From Dunaliella salina (taxonomy: Eukaryota > Chlorophyta > Chlorophyceae > Chlamydomonadales > Dunaliellaceae), in the NCBI GenBank assembly GCA_002284615.2, contig MU070095.1:32687-68531 (forward strand): a stretch of DNA of 35,845 nt, given 5' to 3'. A program made the position numbers and the translations under genes. The first letter of the stretch is position 1. Every line of letters starts with the position of its first letter. The notes below the pieces were generated by a model. It saw only the letters and a program-made list of their open reading frames with translations. It was not told where the DNA came from and did no database searches. Of the stretch, positions 1 through 9,619 are shown piece after piece.

Positions 1-221
1 CAGATGCTGCAGATGCATTTTGCAGGTTCCGCTGATGGCTGCTTGCAGCGCCATGCACACTGGATGGTTTTGATAGGCATTGCCTGCCCACGCTCAGGTG
101 CTGCAAATGCATTTTGCGGGCTCCGCTGATGGCTGCTTGCGGCGTTATACACGCTTAATGGGTTTGGCAGGCTTCGCCCATATGCTCACGCTCAAATGCT
201 ATGTACATCCGTGTCTTGCAG
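1..221 (+). repeat. Tandem copies (period 94-98 bp) of the border of the following exon
   Basis: Copies begin at 1, 95 and 193; the third runs into the exon at 222. Each carries a pyrimidine/TTTTGCAG-type 3' splice site (TTTTGCGG in copy 2) followed by a GCTGATGGCTGCTTGC-like stretch that corresponds to the exon start GCTGAACTTATGGCCGCATGC. The period and shared motifs are read directly. That the repeats derive from the exon border is inference. Confidence 0.75.
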
Positions 222-293
222 GCTGAACTTATGGCCGCATGCAGCGCCACGCACATCATGCCGCACCAGAGTATACACGTGTACATGCCGCAC
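222..293 (+). CDS. Candidate internal exon of an unrecognised plus-strand gene
   Basis: A TCTTGCAG acceptor precedes the segment and a strong donor, GTAAGT, follows it. The 72 bases are open, in phase 0 at both ends, and encode 24 residues starting AELMAACSATHI and ending VYMPH. I recognise no family. It is grouped with the exons at 2206, 3521 and 5061 because all four share the strand and phase 0 borders, but their connection is inferred. The exon is short and lies beside degenerate copies of its own acceptor, so it could itself be only the best-preserved repeat unit. Confidence 0.45.
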
Positions 294-2205
294 GTAAGTG
301 AGGATGATGCACCAGTGCTAATTACACATGACTGTACCACGTTTGAGGGGCATTCTGAACCAAGGGTAGCATTTTTATCATTTCTTATCAACGGGGACAC
401 TCTGATCTACTCTTATCGAAGGGGGCATTCTTATCAATTCTTATCCAAGGAAACATCGTTCTCCTGGGGGCTTTCCTTATCGTTTCTTTCCATAAGAATT
501 GGGGTACGGCATGTGACATAACTTCACAGAAATCTACATTACGTGATGAATTACGTAATATTACTTGCAAATGCCGTACCTCAATAAAGGTGCATTTCAC
601 TAGTTACATGAATAAAAATACAGGATACATGATACATGAATAAAGATACATGTCACAAGTTACATGAACGTGCCATCAGTCAAAATGCATAATTGCTTGG
701 CTAATCAGAAAGAAGGTCCTTCTTTTCCATTAGGCAGAATAAAGCACAAGGTGATGAAAGTTAATGTTCTTTTTCCATTGTATTGCTGCATTTTTAGGAA
801 GAATGAGGAACAGCTTTGTTGCAAAAGGTGCTTACTCATATTGGAACTTATTGACAAGTATGGCACTCTGTATACTCCGTGTACTATGCATGCATGTGTA
901 TTTCTTGCAAGGGCAGAGAGAAGGGTCTGTCAGATGGCGAAAGAAGTGGATTGATTTGATGACACTCCAGCTCCGCTTGTTGCGTTCCTTATTTTTCCTT
1001 CTGGATAAATCTGAAAGGCTTATCCCTGGCACAAGGATCTGGGTGGAGACTGAGCTGGACAGCTGTGATTGAAGTGTGAAAATGAGTAACGTGCAAAAAC
1101 TATCTCACCGCTCACAATTATTGATTCTTGCCCTGTGCAATGAGTGCGTGCACATAAAATGAATGTTTGTTTCAAGGGTGTGCAGTTGTGTAAATTACCA
1201 CTTCGGAGTGCACGAGGGTGAAGGTGGTCAACAGTGCCCATGCGCAGCTGTGTACATTGATTATTTTTGGGCTGCGCAAATGACGCGTGGTTGCAAAATC
1301 ATTTATTTTTGGGGGGGTGCGGGACGAGTTGATCTCTGCACGGTAAAGAAAAAAGCCGCGCAGTGCCAATGAGATAGGAGGCCGCAAGATGGGACCTGGG
1401 GTCACAAAATTGCATCTAGGGTGAGAAACAAAGGCTTGGACTTGATGGGCAGCTCTGCTCAAAGGACAACTCTGCATGGCTCTGCCTGCCACGTAGCTGC
1501 CAGCCTCCAGCCATGCCCACAAACTGACCAGATGAATGTTGCTTCGCTCAATCCTGACTTCTCAGTGATGCATGCAATGCCAGTGGTCAACTCCCCCAAA
1601 CCAACCACTGGATGTGGCATTTCCCGACTTTCTTTCCCAAAAAACTCACCATGCCAACCATCATAATTCTACCAATTGTCATGTTCACCAAATTTTCATG
1701 AAAGTCAGGTGGCTCCAGATCACTCCCCTGGCCTCAGATCACCCAAATATGCCCCACAGCTCCACCATGGGACCATTTTTGCTTCCAAATTTTGATATCC
1801 ATAGGCCCCCATATGTTGTGGTAACATCCTGCATATTCAAAAAAAGGAAAGAAGGTGTTCAAAAGTTAGCCTTTATGGCACCCCCTCTCTGCAATTCCTC
1901 CATCGGGAATGGCTGAAATTTTCACCAACCACAAGGTCTTTTCACTTCATTTTTTGCAATGGTATTTTCTTGGTAATAGGACTCCAAATCGCCAAAAATC
2001 ATCCAATTTGGAGCATTAGGTGGTCTGGAATGGAGATTAGGTGGTCCACAAGTAGGGCTCTCGAATCGCAGCTCCCATGTTGGACAATATAATCTAGTGC
2101 ACCCATCTTTGTCCTTGTTTTTTAGGGGGAAGTTGTCCACCTCTGATACAATGTAGCTGGTTGGTACCAAAACCCTTGCAACTGCTCATCCTTGCTGCTC
2201 CACAG
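294..2205 (+). other. Presumed intron, no gene recognised
   Basis: Moderately AT-rich, with short dispersed echoes such as the repeated TTATC-containing segments at 375-490 and the TACATGAATAAA-like repeats at 605-670. Many short ORFs exist on both strands, but none has convincing splice borders or a recognisable domain. Confidence 0.4.
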
Positions 2206-2313
2206 GGTAAAAAACGAGGCTCTGCACGCGCACACGGGCCAGCACTGTCCTCCTCTTTAGTGCTAAAAGACCTGGCAGGCAACAAAACACGCCTCGAAGG
2301 CACTGGCGCCAAG
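2206..2313 (+). CDS. Candidate internal exon, basic/serine-rich segment
   Basis: A good polypyrimidine tract and acceptor (CTTGCTGCTCCACAG) and a donor, AAG|GTGCGT, bound 108 bases encoding 36 residues, phase 0 to phase 0. The peptide begins GKKRGSARAHGP and ends KDLAGNKTRLEGTGAK, so it is basic and serine-rich, then mixed polar. The next candidate exon (3521) continues in phase with GGTQSLQAMKDAY. No domain is recognised. A helical segment like those of BRO1/ALIX-type proteins crossed my mind, but the resemblance is too weak to use. Confidence 0.6.
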
Positions 2314-2554
2314 GTGCGTTTGGACATGTGTGACAGCAAATTCTGGGCCACAACAATTTCAAGTTTTGGGCAGGGCATGCCGGTGTGATGTGGCCTCTCC
2401 TCAAGTCCCTGCCACCCAAGAACTCCGACAGCCTCAGCAGTTGTGGGCCAGTCATGAGGAGAACACCCAACAAGCGGGAGACAGGGTGTTGACCTGTCGC
2501 AGTTTCCAAAGTGATGAAGAGTTTGGTGTCAGGACAAAATTTTTAGATGTTCAG

Positions 2555-3100
2555 GCATCCCTCGGACTGTAGAGGGCAGAGTGAGACTCTGGATCAGCTC
2601 TGCTTCAAAGAGCAGGGGGGGGGGGTGCCTCCTAAGCTGCAGCAGCCACAGAGATGATGTGTTGCTAGTGTGAATTGTCTCCTTGTCAGTTACGAAGGCA
2701 TCCTTTGGAATTTGGAGGGCAGAGGGAGACTCTGTATCAGGTCTGCTTCAAAGAGCAAGGGGAGCTGCCTTCTGAGCTGCGGCAGCCACAGAAATGATGT
2801 GTTGCTAGTGTGAAACGGCCCCTCATCAGCTGCGCAGGCATTTTCTGGGGTGCAGTAGGGGGCAGAAGGAGACTCTGTGTCAGTTCTTCTCCTAAGAGCA
2901 AGGGCGGCTGCCTCCTGAGCTGCGTCAGCCACAGAAGTGATGTGTTGCTACTAGCTACTAGCTTCTAGTAGTGTGAGATGGCCCCTTGTCTGTTGCACAG
3001 GCATCCTTTGGGGTATTTAGGGCACAGGAAGACTTAATGTGTGGGGGGCTACCTCCTGAGCTATTGCAGTCACGGGAACGGTGTGTTGCAGCCTTCAGAG
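2555..3100. repeat. Tandem repeat, four units of about 140-163 bp
   Basis: Units start at 2555, 2698, 2838 and 3001, each with a GCATCCTTTGG-like sequence. They share a GAGACTCTG core, a CTGAGCTGC..CAGCCACAG segment and GATGTGTTGCTA. Several units are preceded by a 3'-splice-like TGCRCAG. The third is lengthened by a small CTAGCTACTAG duplication. The array lies in the presumed intron between the exons at 2206 and 3521. Confidence 0.85.
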
Positions 3101-3520
3101 TGCGCCTACATGCTCTTTCAATGGGGAAAGGGCAGGCAGCCAGATTGCCTTTCTGGCAAAGGGAAGGAAGCCGAGAAGGAAGAGAGGCAGGCAGACAAAG
3201 CTTTTTGCCTCATCGTGCTTCTAACTGAGTTGCGTTGGACACACAGCGCGGCTCAGGCATCCCAGAGGGAGGGAAGGAGGGAGGCACAGGGAGAAGTGGG
3301 GGCACAAATAGAAGTAAGACAGGGCACGTATCCAGGCAGGCTTTTAGCTTACATAGGGCAAGGCAGACAATCAAGCATGAGAGAGAAGAGGAGAAAAGGC
3401 CATGCAAGTCCAAGATCAGCTGCACGTGCATTATGGAAAGCTTGTGGCTTTTTTGCATGAGACACGTCCAAAGCAAGCCTGCCTCTTTGATCTGAGGCTT
3501 GTTTGCAATTTGCTATGCAG

Positions 3521-3598
3521 GGTGGAACACAGAGCCTGCAAGCCATGAAAGATGCATATGCTTCCGCACAGGCAACAACACAAGAGCTCCTGTCTCAG
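3521..3598 (+). CDS. Candidate internal exon, predicted helical segment
   Basis: The acceptor (TTTGCTATGCAG) and donor (TCTCAG|GTGCGT) bound 78 bases, phase 0 at both ends. They encode 26 residues, GGTQSLQAMKDAYASAQ followed by ATTQELLSQ. The alanine/glutamine-rich composition with spaced hydrophobics suggests an alpha helix, perhaps coiled coil. It joins in phase to the next candidate exon at 5061, giving ..ELLSQ-AHEILREP.., which would continue the same helix. No family is recognised. Confidence 0.65.
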
Positions 3599-3689
3599 GT
3601 GCGTGCAACTTTTACATTCACTGGTGTCTTGGGGGGAGCGGAACTGAGCTTGCAATGGATGGAGGGGACACATAAAAACACCTGCAGGG

Positions 3690-4126
3690 AGATTGCTTTT
3701 TGAAGCTGAAGTTTCCACTGGGGTATGTGCTCTATTTGGAAACCTGCGAGTCCCACATTTTCATGTTGAGGAAGGGCTTGTATCTCCACGAGCGGATCCG
3801 TTACAATTGGCCTATTGGCCAAGTCTTAGATGTTGGATGTTTTGTGGAAGCAGGGGCATGGTTGGCAAAAGAGAGCGCTAGGCAACAAAAACCAGCAATT
3901 TGGTATTGATGTTCATGCACCTAAAGATTTGTGTTTTCACGCGTACATGCTCATGGTAGATGTATTTGCAATTTTGCTTTGGGCCTTCGAAGCTAAGTTT
4001 GTCACTGAGGATGCATGCGGAACAGGAAAGCTGTTCTTTCAAGAGGTCAGATACCTTTTGATAGCCAAAGAAGAATACCCTGGGTGTCCCTATCGGGGCA
4101 GCCAGGAAACAACTAAGTTACCCTGA
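3690..4126 (+). pseudogene. Frameshifted protein-like relic of unknown origin
   Basis: Two overlapping frames read like one broken protein. The first (3700-3909) runs KFPLGYVLYLETC.. to ..QQKPAIWY. The second takes over near 3900 with FGIDVHAPKDLCFHAYM and continues through WAFEAKFVTEDACGTGKLFF to about 4126. The amino-acid composition is protein-like in each frame on its own side of the switch, which suggests a single frameshift. There are no splice borders. It sits in the presumed intron between 3598 and 5061, so a decayed mobile element is the simplest guess. I do not recognise the family. Confidence 0.35.
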
Positions 4127-5060
4127 TAGCGTTATGGGTACAGCTCCTGGAAGGTAGAGAACGCTCTCTGGGGCAAATGAGTCCCTGAGAAATTGCTCAC
4201 CTGACTGATCTGAATAGCTGCTCAGAAACCAAATCTTGACAGATTCTTCTTATTGCCCAAAATCAGAAAAAAAAAAAAAAGAAAACAAGATTAGGAGCTT
4301 TCACATCCCAAAAGAAGCTTGACCTGAAATGAGAGTTACACTGAACAGTATGCCGTGTACGAGTGCTGGAAGAAATCACAAGCCATGCACAATCCTTCCC
4401 TCCTTAGCCTCGTAGTTACCGAAGGAGCCCATCAAGGCAACCAGCATCCACCATGCTGATGATAATGCCTAAGTGAATACTGGCAACACCAATTATGCCA
4501 GCAATCCAACCAACAAGGAACAGGAGGAATTCTAGCTAGGCAAATAGCTTCTCAGGAGGGCAAGGCGCCTGTCCGGAAGGATTACGGACAGCCTGTCGGA
4601 TTTGCATTAGATTGATTGCTTTAGCTATGCTTGTACTTGATTTGACTTACTGCTCCAGCCAGTGCTGTTTGCTGGATCCTTCTTCAGCCCAAGCTGGCTC
4701 TTGCCCTGGGAAAACCTGTGCTTCTTCATTTCGCATTTGCAAATACCTTCACATTCGCAAATACCTGTTTAAATATGGTGGGGAGACAGCCCGGAGGCAA
4801 CAGAAGAGTGTGTGCGTGCCACGCTGCTCTCCTTTTTCAGCACAAACCTTATCAGGAGTGTGTCTGAACAAAGCCAGCTGTGTCTGAAAAGAAAAGAAAA
4901 GAAAATGCAGGCCAGAGGATGTGCATTAAGGAGGAGCTTCCTCTCTCGCAAGCTTGCAGGGGCCTCGCCAGAGGGCCCTCAAAACCTGTGTTCACTGGAC
5001 ACAGCTAGCCAGAAACAGAACATATGAGCTGCATCATTTATGTGTTGGGGAAACATGCAG
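4127..5060 (+). other. Presumed intron remainder, no gene recognised
   Basis: Contains an A14 run near 4267. I see no exon with supporting borders and no recognisable repeat. Confidence 0.4.
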
Positions 5061-5450
5061 GCACACGAGATCCTGAGGGAGCCAGGACCACCGGCAAAGC
5101 CCTTGGCCAACACCAATGGCACCGCAAACGGGTCCCAGGGGAGTGGAGAGCAATCTGTGACTGTTACTAACGGGGACCCATTTCGCCCTCCGAGCAGTGG
5201 AAGGCGGGCGGCTGCAGGGGTAGGAGAGGCAAGGCCTGAGAAGGGTGGGGCAGAAGGTGTGGGGGCCCAAGGAGAGGGATTGAAAGGGGGAGAGAATGTA
5301 GGGTGCAAGAGTGGAGGGTCGACTGAGGCAGAGGGCGCAGGGAATAAAGGTAGAGTGTCGGCAGGGGACGCTGAGGATGTGGGGGGCAACAGCTTCACAC
5401 ACGATGAGCATGCACTATTGTCTGAAGCGCTGATGGAGAAGTCGCAGTAA
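5061..5450 (+). CDS. Candidate terminal exon, low-complexity Gly/Glu/Ala-rich C-terminus
   Basis: An acceptor (AAACATGCAG) opens a 390-base exon in phase 0, ending with TAA at 5448-5450. It encodes 129 residues. A short helical start, AHEILREPGPPAKPL, leads into a long gly/ser/glu-rich, probably disordered tail, and the end is FTHDEHALLSEALMEKSQ. Its GC content is clearly higher than the flanks, as expected of coding sequence here. The stop lies 4 bp before an 86-bp (TG)n tract, which would therefore be at the start of the 3' UTR. TGTAA, the usual green-algal polyadenylation signal, occurs near 5781. Function is unknown. Confidence 0.65.
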   Translation, partial: AHEILREPGPPAKPLANTNGTANGSQGSGEQSVTVTNGDPFRPPSSGRRAAAGVGEARPEKGGAEGVGAQGEGLKGGENVGCKSGGSTEAEGAGNKGRVSAGDAEDVGGNSFTHDEHALLSEALMEKSQ

Positions 5451-5451
5451 T

Positions 5452-5453
<2 letters not shown>

Positions 5454-5539
<86 letters not shown>
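5454..5539 (+). repeat. (TG)43 microsatellite, probably in a 3' UTR
   Basis: Uninterrupted TG repeat starting 4 bp after the stop codon of the preceding candidate exon. Cysteine-valine 'ORFs' through such tracts are artefacts. Confidence 0.97.
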
Positions 5540-5541
<2 letters not shown>

Positions 5542-6140
5542 TTTGGATCCCTTCAAGCTCACCCTGTAGCTTACCTGTAGCTTATTTATGATCTTGATGA
5601 GACCTTCGCTCAGCTCACCTGTTACAATACCTTTTTACAAGGTATGCAGCCTCTTTTGGCTGGCACATGATCTTCTGTTCTATTCTCATGAACTTCTGAA
5701 CGGGTATCACTGCACGGTGCTTTCATGGTGGTGCCCAGGAGAATGCTGCCCTCAGCCTAGAAATCTGATGCATTGACACATGTAACCCTTGACCCCCTAT
5801 GCAATTGATTTGTGGTATATTCTTGTGCTTCCTTGTCAAATTCTTTAATACGTAACGGGAAGAAAAAACGCTCAACTAATCTCGAGAAGAAGGAAAAATT
5901 GGAGAATGCCATGGTCACGCTGATATGGCTTTATGAACTGGAGTTATGCTGTCCTCCAAGTCTTTGATATTTTGGGGTTTCCAGGGAGGAGCAATAGAAG
6001 TGCATTTACTGGTGTCTTTGGCATTCTCCACAATCCTGGCAATTGCAGTTCACGTGCATTTAAAAGCACATGTATGCATGATTCATATTGACTAATATAT
6101 CAGAAATGAAAAAAGTATACGCTGGACATAGCCAGCGTGC
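5540..6140. other. No gene recognised
   Basis: Probable 3' UTR/intergenic. The only signal is a TGTAA near 5781. Confidence 0.4.
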
Positions 6141-6141
6141 A

Positions 6142-7047
6142 TTGAGGAAAGACCCAACAGTCAGCGCTGGCACTGACAGTGAGTCCCACAAATGTAGGCA
6201 AACTTTGCTCCCAAGCTAATGTGGATCCAGCGGTTTGTCGGTCATCTGTCCAGCTGCGTGCCTCCCTCTTCTGCAAGCAATTGATCCAGTGGCCTTCCAC
6301 CCCCCTGAAAACACCATTGCTTGGTGCTATTAATTGTTGTTAGGGTCTCTACAGCGTGATAGTGGAGATCTGTTGCACTTTTCTGGGCTTCGTCTTTGGT
6401 GAGGCCAGGTTTGCAGAGGGGATCATAAGTGTATGGATTGTAGACAGTTCCAGCAGCTCCAATTAGTATGGTGTGTAGTGTGACCCTGTTATTGCGGTGT
6501 CTGCCCGAAGATTTTTTGTGCATTGGCTCTCGATGGTGTGTTTGTGTTGAATTTTGTGCAGAGAGGAGAATTTGTTCAAGGGTTTACAATGGTAAACCTA
6601 CAGCCCGAATCTCTGGCTGATCAGCCGTCGGTGAAACATACACAACCAGCTATCAAGATTGACAACAAGTTAACAAGACCAGTTTCTACAATGACTTTGT
6701 TGCTAGGACCCATTGGAGAACGTCAGGGACATGAACAAGAAAAATTCCGGCTAAACATGAATGATGATGCACAAGGTTTGATGGGGACCTGGTAAAGTAC
6801 CTGCATCTACCCTTGAACTGCTCAGCACAGCAGCCTGGTTGTTCAGGCTTAGTGTCAGACTCAAATTTAAGCTCAATGAGGTGGATATGTCTGCCTCTGG
6901 GATTCATGCCTTGCGGATAACGTGTGGAGTCTCCATGCCTCCAAGGGGCGGGACTGTAATACCATCAGGGCGACTGAGTTGTGTACTTCGTGGTCATCTA
7001 GATGGAAAAAACCAATCTGGAATGTTTCGTTGTACGTTATTAGGAAT
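6142..7047 (-). pseudogene. Retroelement C-terminal relic with nuclease-like RPD...ELK motif
   Basis: Reading the minus strand from 7047, broken frames give IPDWFFPSR, SRPDGITVPP (about 6972), RHIHLIELKF..DTKPEQ (about 6885-6850), and after a frame change TLHTILIGAAGTVYNPYTYDPL with KSATDLHYHAVETLTT (6450-6330). I recall this order (PDWFFP, RPD, HLIE.K..DT.P, LH..LLG..GT.Y) from predicted proteins of green-algal mobile elements, but cannot verify it here. RPD followed about 30 residues later by E-x-K fits the PD-(D/E)XK nuclease pattern; that function is inference. At least one frameshift and two stops make it non-functional. A palindromic motif at 6160-6177 may be the element's 3' end. Confidence 0.6.
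6145..6195 (-). repeat. Palindromic 3'-end motif of a dispersed element, copy 1
   Basis: GGAAAGACCCAACA is followed by the imperfect palindrome GTCAGCGCTGGCACTGAC (6160-6177) and AGTGAGTCCCAC. A second copy occurs at 13598-13645. It lies downstream of the retroelement relic in that element's orientation, which suits a 3' hairpin. Confidence 0.75.
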
Positions 7048-7674
7048 TTTCATCTCCAGGGAGTAATGTAAGGTAAGTTTACATCGCTATATCCGCCTAC
7101 AAGGGCAGCTGAGCGGAAATACTGGGGCCTGTAACCAGACCTGCCCAAGGAAGAAGGGGCTCAACTCACAAAACTTGGCCTGGAAAGTTGATAACACGTC
7201 ATGTCTGTGGTCTGGATTACAGAAAATATGTGAGACGAATATTGCTGAAAAAAATAGTGTTTGCATTTGATGAACAATGTTTGCTGTGTAAGTTTCATTA
7301 GCATTCAATCCGAACATTCTCATACATAGCTCCAACTTGGAGCAAACTTGAAGTTTGCTGGGGTGTCAAGCAATGTTCTGCATTCATGTTTGCTCCTCTG
7401 AGGCACACCGACTAGCCTGGATGGTGTCAACTGCAGGATCCCTGAGATGATTCTCTGCTAATGCCATCCCACAGTCCAGGTCTTTGGCTAAGTGCTTCCA
7501 GGGCAGCTAAAACCATGTGAGTGCTTTCAGGGCAGCTTCCCATGGAAGTGCTTTCAGGGCAGCTACCCATTACCCATATGGAAGTCTGTCATGCGTGAGA
7601 GCATCCGCGTGCGCTTTGTGTAGCTGGAGCATGAATTAAACCAGCGAAGTCAGCAGACGCGACAAGTCCCATAC

Positions 7675-7907
7675 CTCGTGCAATCTGGCGTGCTCGAGCT
7701 CGGCTCGATTGTTCTACGCTTGCTGGAGAGGGGGATTGGGCTGTTGAATTGCGCTTGGTTAGGGTGACTGGAACTGCTCTGGTGCGGGGTAGTACTTTTG
7801 GTACTTTTGGTGCTGTTGGTGGTGATAGAGGGGCTGGCCTTGCTGCTGCTGCTGCTCCTGCCGCAGCAGCGGCTGCTGCTCCTGGATGAGGAGGGAGCAA
7901 ATCCTTT
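7675..7907 (-). CDS. Possible minus-strand exon, glutamine/serine or alanine/proline-rich
   Basis: On the minus strand a GTAAGCAATGCAG acceptor precedes 7907 and a GAG|GTATGG donor follows 7675, giving 233 bases of high GC with CAG/CTG-rich tracts. All three frames are open for most of the length: one is Ser/Thr/Lys-rich, one Ala/Pro-rich, one Gln-rich. The reading frame therefore cannot be chosen without the neighbouring exons, which I could not find. The protein would be disordered. It may equally be a non-coding CTG-rich patch. Confidence 0.35.
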
Positions 7908-7956
7908 CTGCATTGCTTACATCCAGTGACAATGTAAGGTCCACCTGTCCCCTAAG

Positions 7957-8274
7957 GTGAAGATGATGTGTAGGATGAACAGCACGTCTCCTTTTTCAAA
8001 TGCACCCACCCCACGATTCGCAATCCGAAGGTCAAAGTACGCTTCTTTGTTCACTGGTCCTCTCCTCCCTCTCGCCCACCTTAGCCGGATCCTTTCTGCT
8101 TACTACTCACCACAGTCCCTTGACATGCTTCGTTCCATGGATGAGGGCAAGCAGTCAGTCGTTTTGACCGGAGCCTCCTTTTCCCTTGCGACCTTATTGC
8201 TTCGACTCCTCAGGGCCAAGATCCGCAAGCAAAGCTGGTGCCCTTTTTGTGGGGGTCATTGGCCCTTTCCTTAA
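7957..8274 (+). other. Open frame of uncertain nature, possible mobile-element fragment
   Basis: A 105-residue open frame includes SRILSAYYSPQSLDMLRS, then MDEGKQSVVLTGASFS, and ends SWCPFCGGHWPFP with a CPFC pair. It looks more like a conserved repeat-borne segment than random sequence, and I vaguely associate similar strings with green-algal repeats. No catalytic motif or splice border supports a gene. Confidence 0.25.
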
Positions 8275-9369
8275 CGCACTTCCAAACTGCAAGCATAGAT
8301 CTATCTTTCTTCTTTTTACTTCAACTTTTTTGTCTTTGCGGGCTATGGGATCCTGACCAGGGGGGTGTCAAATGACCTGTTTTGAGGGCATAGCTTTTCT
8401 AGGCCCTTCTGATCAAACCATTCCCCAAGCTTATAGCATATTCTGTGCTCAGAAAGACACAACTCTGCCATGAAAGGTTGTGAAAAATCAGCTCGTAGCT
8501 GTGATATAGCAGACACACCATTGCAAAAAAATTGGGATCAATTGGAGGTCTGGCTGGGTTAGGTCAAAACTTTGAGCACTCTTCCCTGTTTTCACTCAGG
8601 GATCGCTCCACCGTGAGCCTTTTCACCTTTTTTTATTACAACATCTCTTTTAATTTAGACCTATGTTTAAAACTTGGGGTCGAAATTCCAGAAATTTCAC
8701 AGACCTCCTCCCAAACCTATCAATCTGGCATAGATCACAATGCTTTCTGTTTTGCATTTTAATCTCAAAGACGGTCAAATTCGAGTTCACAGGTCCACAC
8801 ACCAGTGACACCTCTAGAACCTAGAGACCTCTAGGGTCTTGAGAGAGGGAGGCCACTGGATAGGCTACTCTGAATTATTTAGTACGCCTTGAGGTAGGGT
8901 AACAAGTCTAAAGAGACCTCATGAACCAAGATGATGTGTTATGACTGGCCAAGTACATGCCTGCACTGCTCGGCAAGCCAGAAATGTAGCAAGTGAAAAT
9001 GCTACTTTTCAGGTTAGAATGGTCTTGTTGCAGGCACTCCTTTTTCCTGCTCTTGCTGTGCTGCTCCAACAGGCAGGTACAGCCATATAACCCTTTTCTT
9101 TCCTTCCATTCCGTGGGTCAGGGGAGCAAAAAGCAAGCCTGAAGTAATGGGCGACACCCTGCTGTTTTCACTGCAGCTTGGTTTATGCAAAAGCGCTTTT
9201 GAGTTCCTGGGGATTAGTGCGGACTGCTGAGGTTTCAAACTCTTAACCTTAGTACCTTTTTGGTAGGCTTCTTCGTCATTAAAAACTGCTGCTCAATGGG
9301 ACGCTGCCATCCTCACAATGCTGGATGAGAATGTTTTACCAGCGGTAAATGCTTAATGTAAAACCTTTG
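8275..9369. other. No gene recognised
   Basis: Mixed AT-rich sequence with short imperfect repeats, for example CTCTAGAACCTAGAGACCTCTAGG near 8812. Nothing supports a gene or an intact element. Confidence 0.4.
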
Positions 9370-9608
9370 GCCAAATTAGGAAAGTATCATCATTGGGTGG
9401 CTCTTCCTTCGAACCTTTATCTGCTCATGGAGCGCCCTTTTTCTGTCCCTAGGTGTCTTTGTCTTGATTTAGGCAAGCACACGCTGAGAAATATAGCGCG
9501 TTTTTGGTTACATGCACACACCCTGAGAGTCTAGACTTCACTTTGGTGGGAGCACACCCGTGAATGTGATGGACGTGACCAAGGAGGACTTCAAGATTAA
9601 AAGTATGC
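9370..9608 (+). mobile_element. LINE fragment: extra copy of the 3' coding end
   Basis: This stretch matches 11372-11605 of the following LINE in the same orientation. Both carry KYHHWVALP, FSVPR.L.LD.G.H.LRN, LHAHTLRV and then CD..DQGGLQD..KYAV. The match stops abruptly at the shared TATGCTGT (about 9608), where sequence of the upstream reverse transcriptase region begins. In-frame stops (for example in LQD*KYAV) show that it is dead. Confidence 0.8.
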
Positions 9609-9619
9609 TGTCTACAGCG

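Noticed and set aside
2690..2932. Minus-strand frame MADAAQEAAALALRRR.. across the 140-bp repeats
   Set aside because: Crosses tandem units in one frame with no splice borders or similarity between unit translations; most likely chance.
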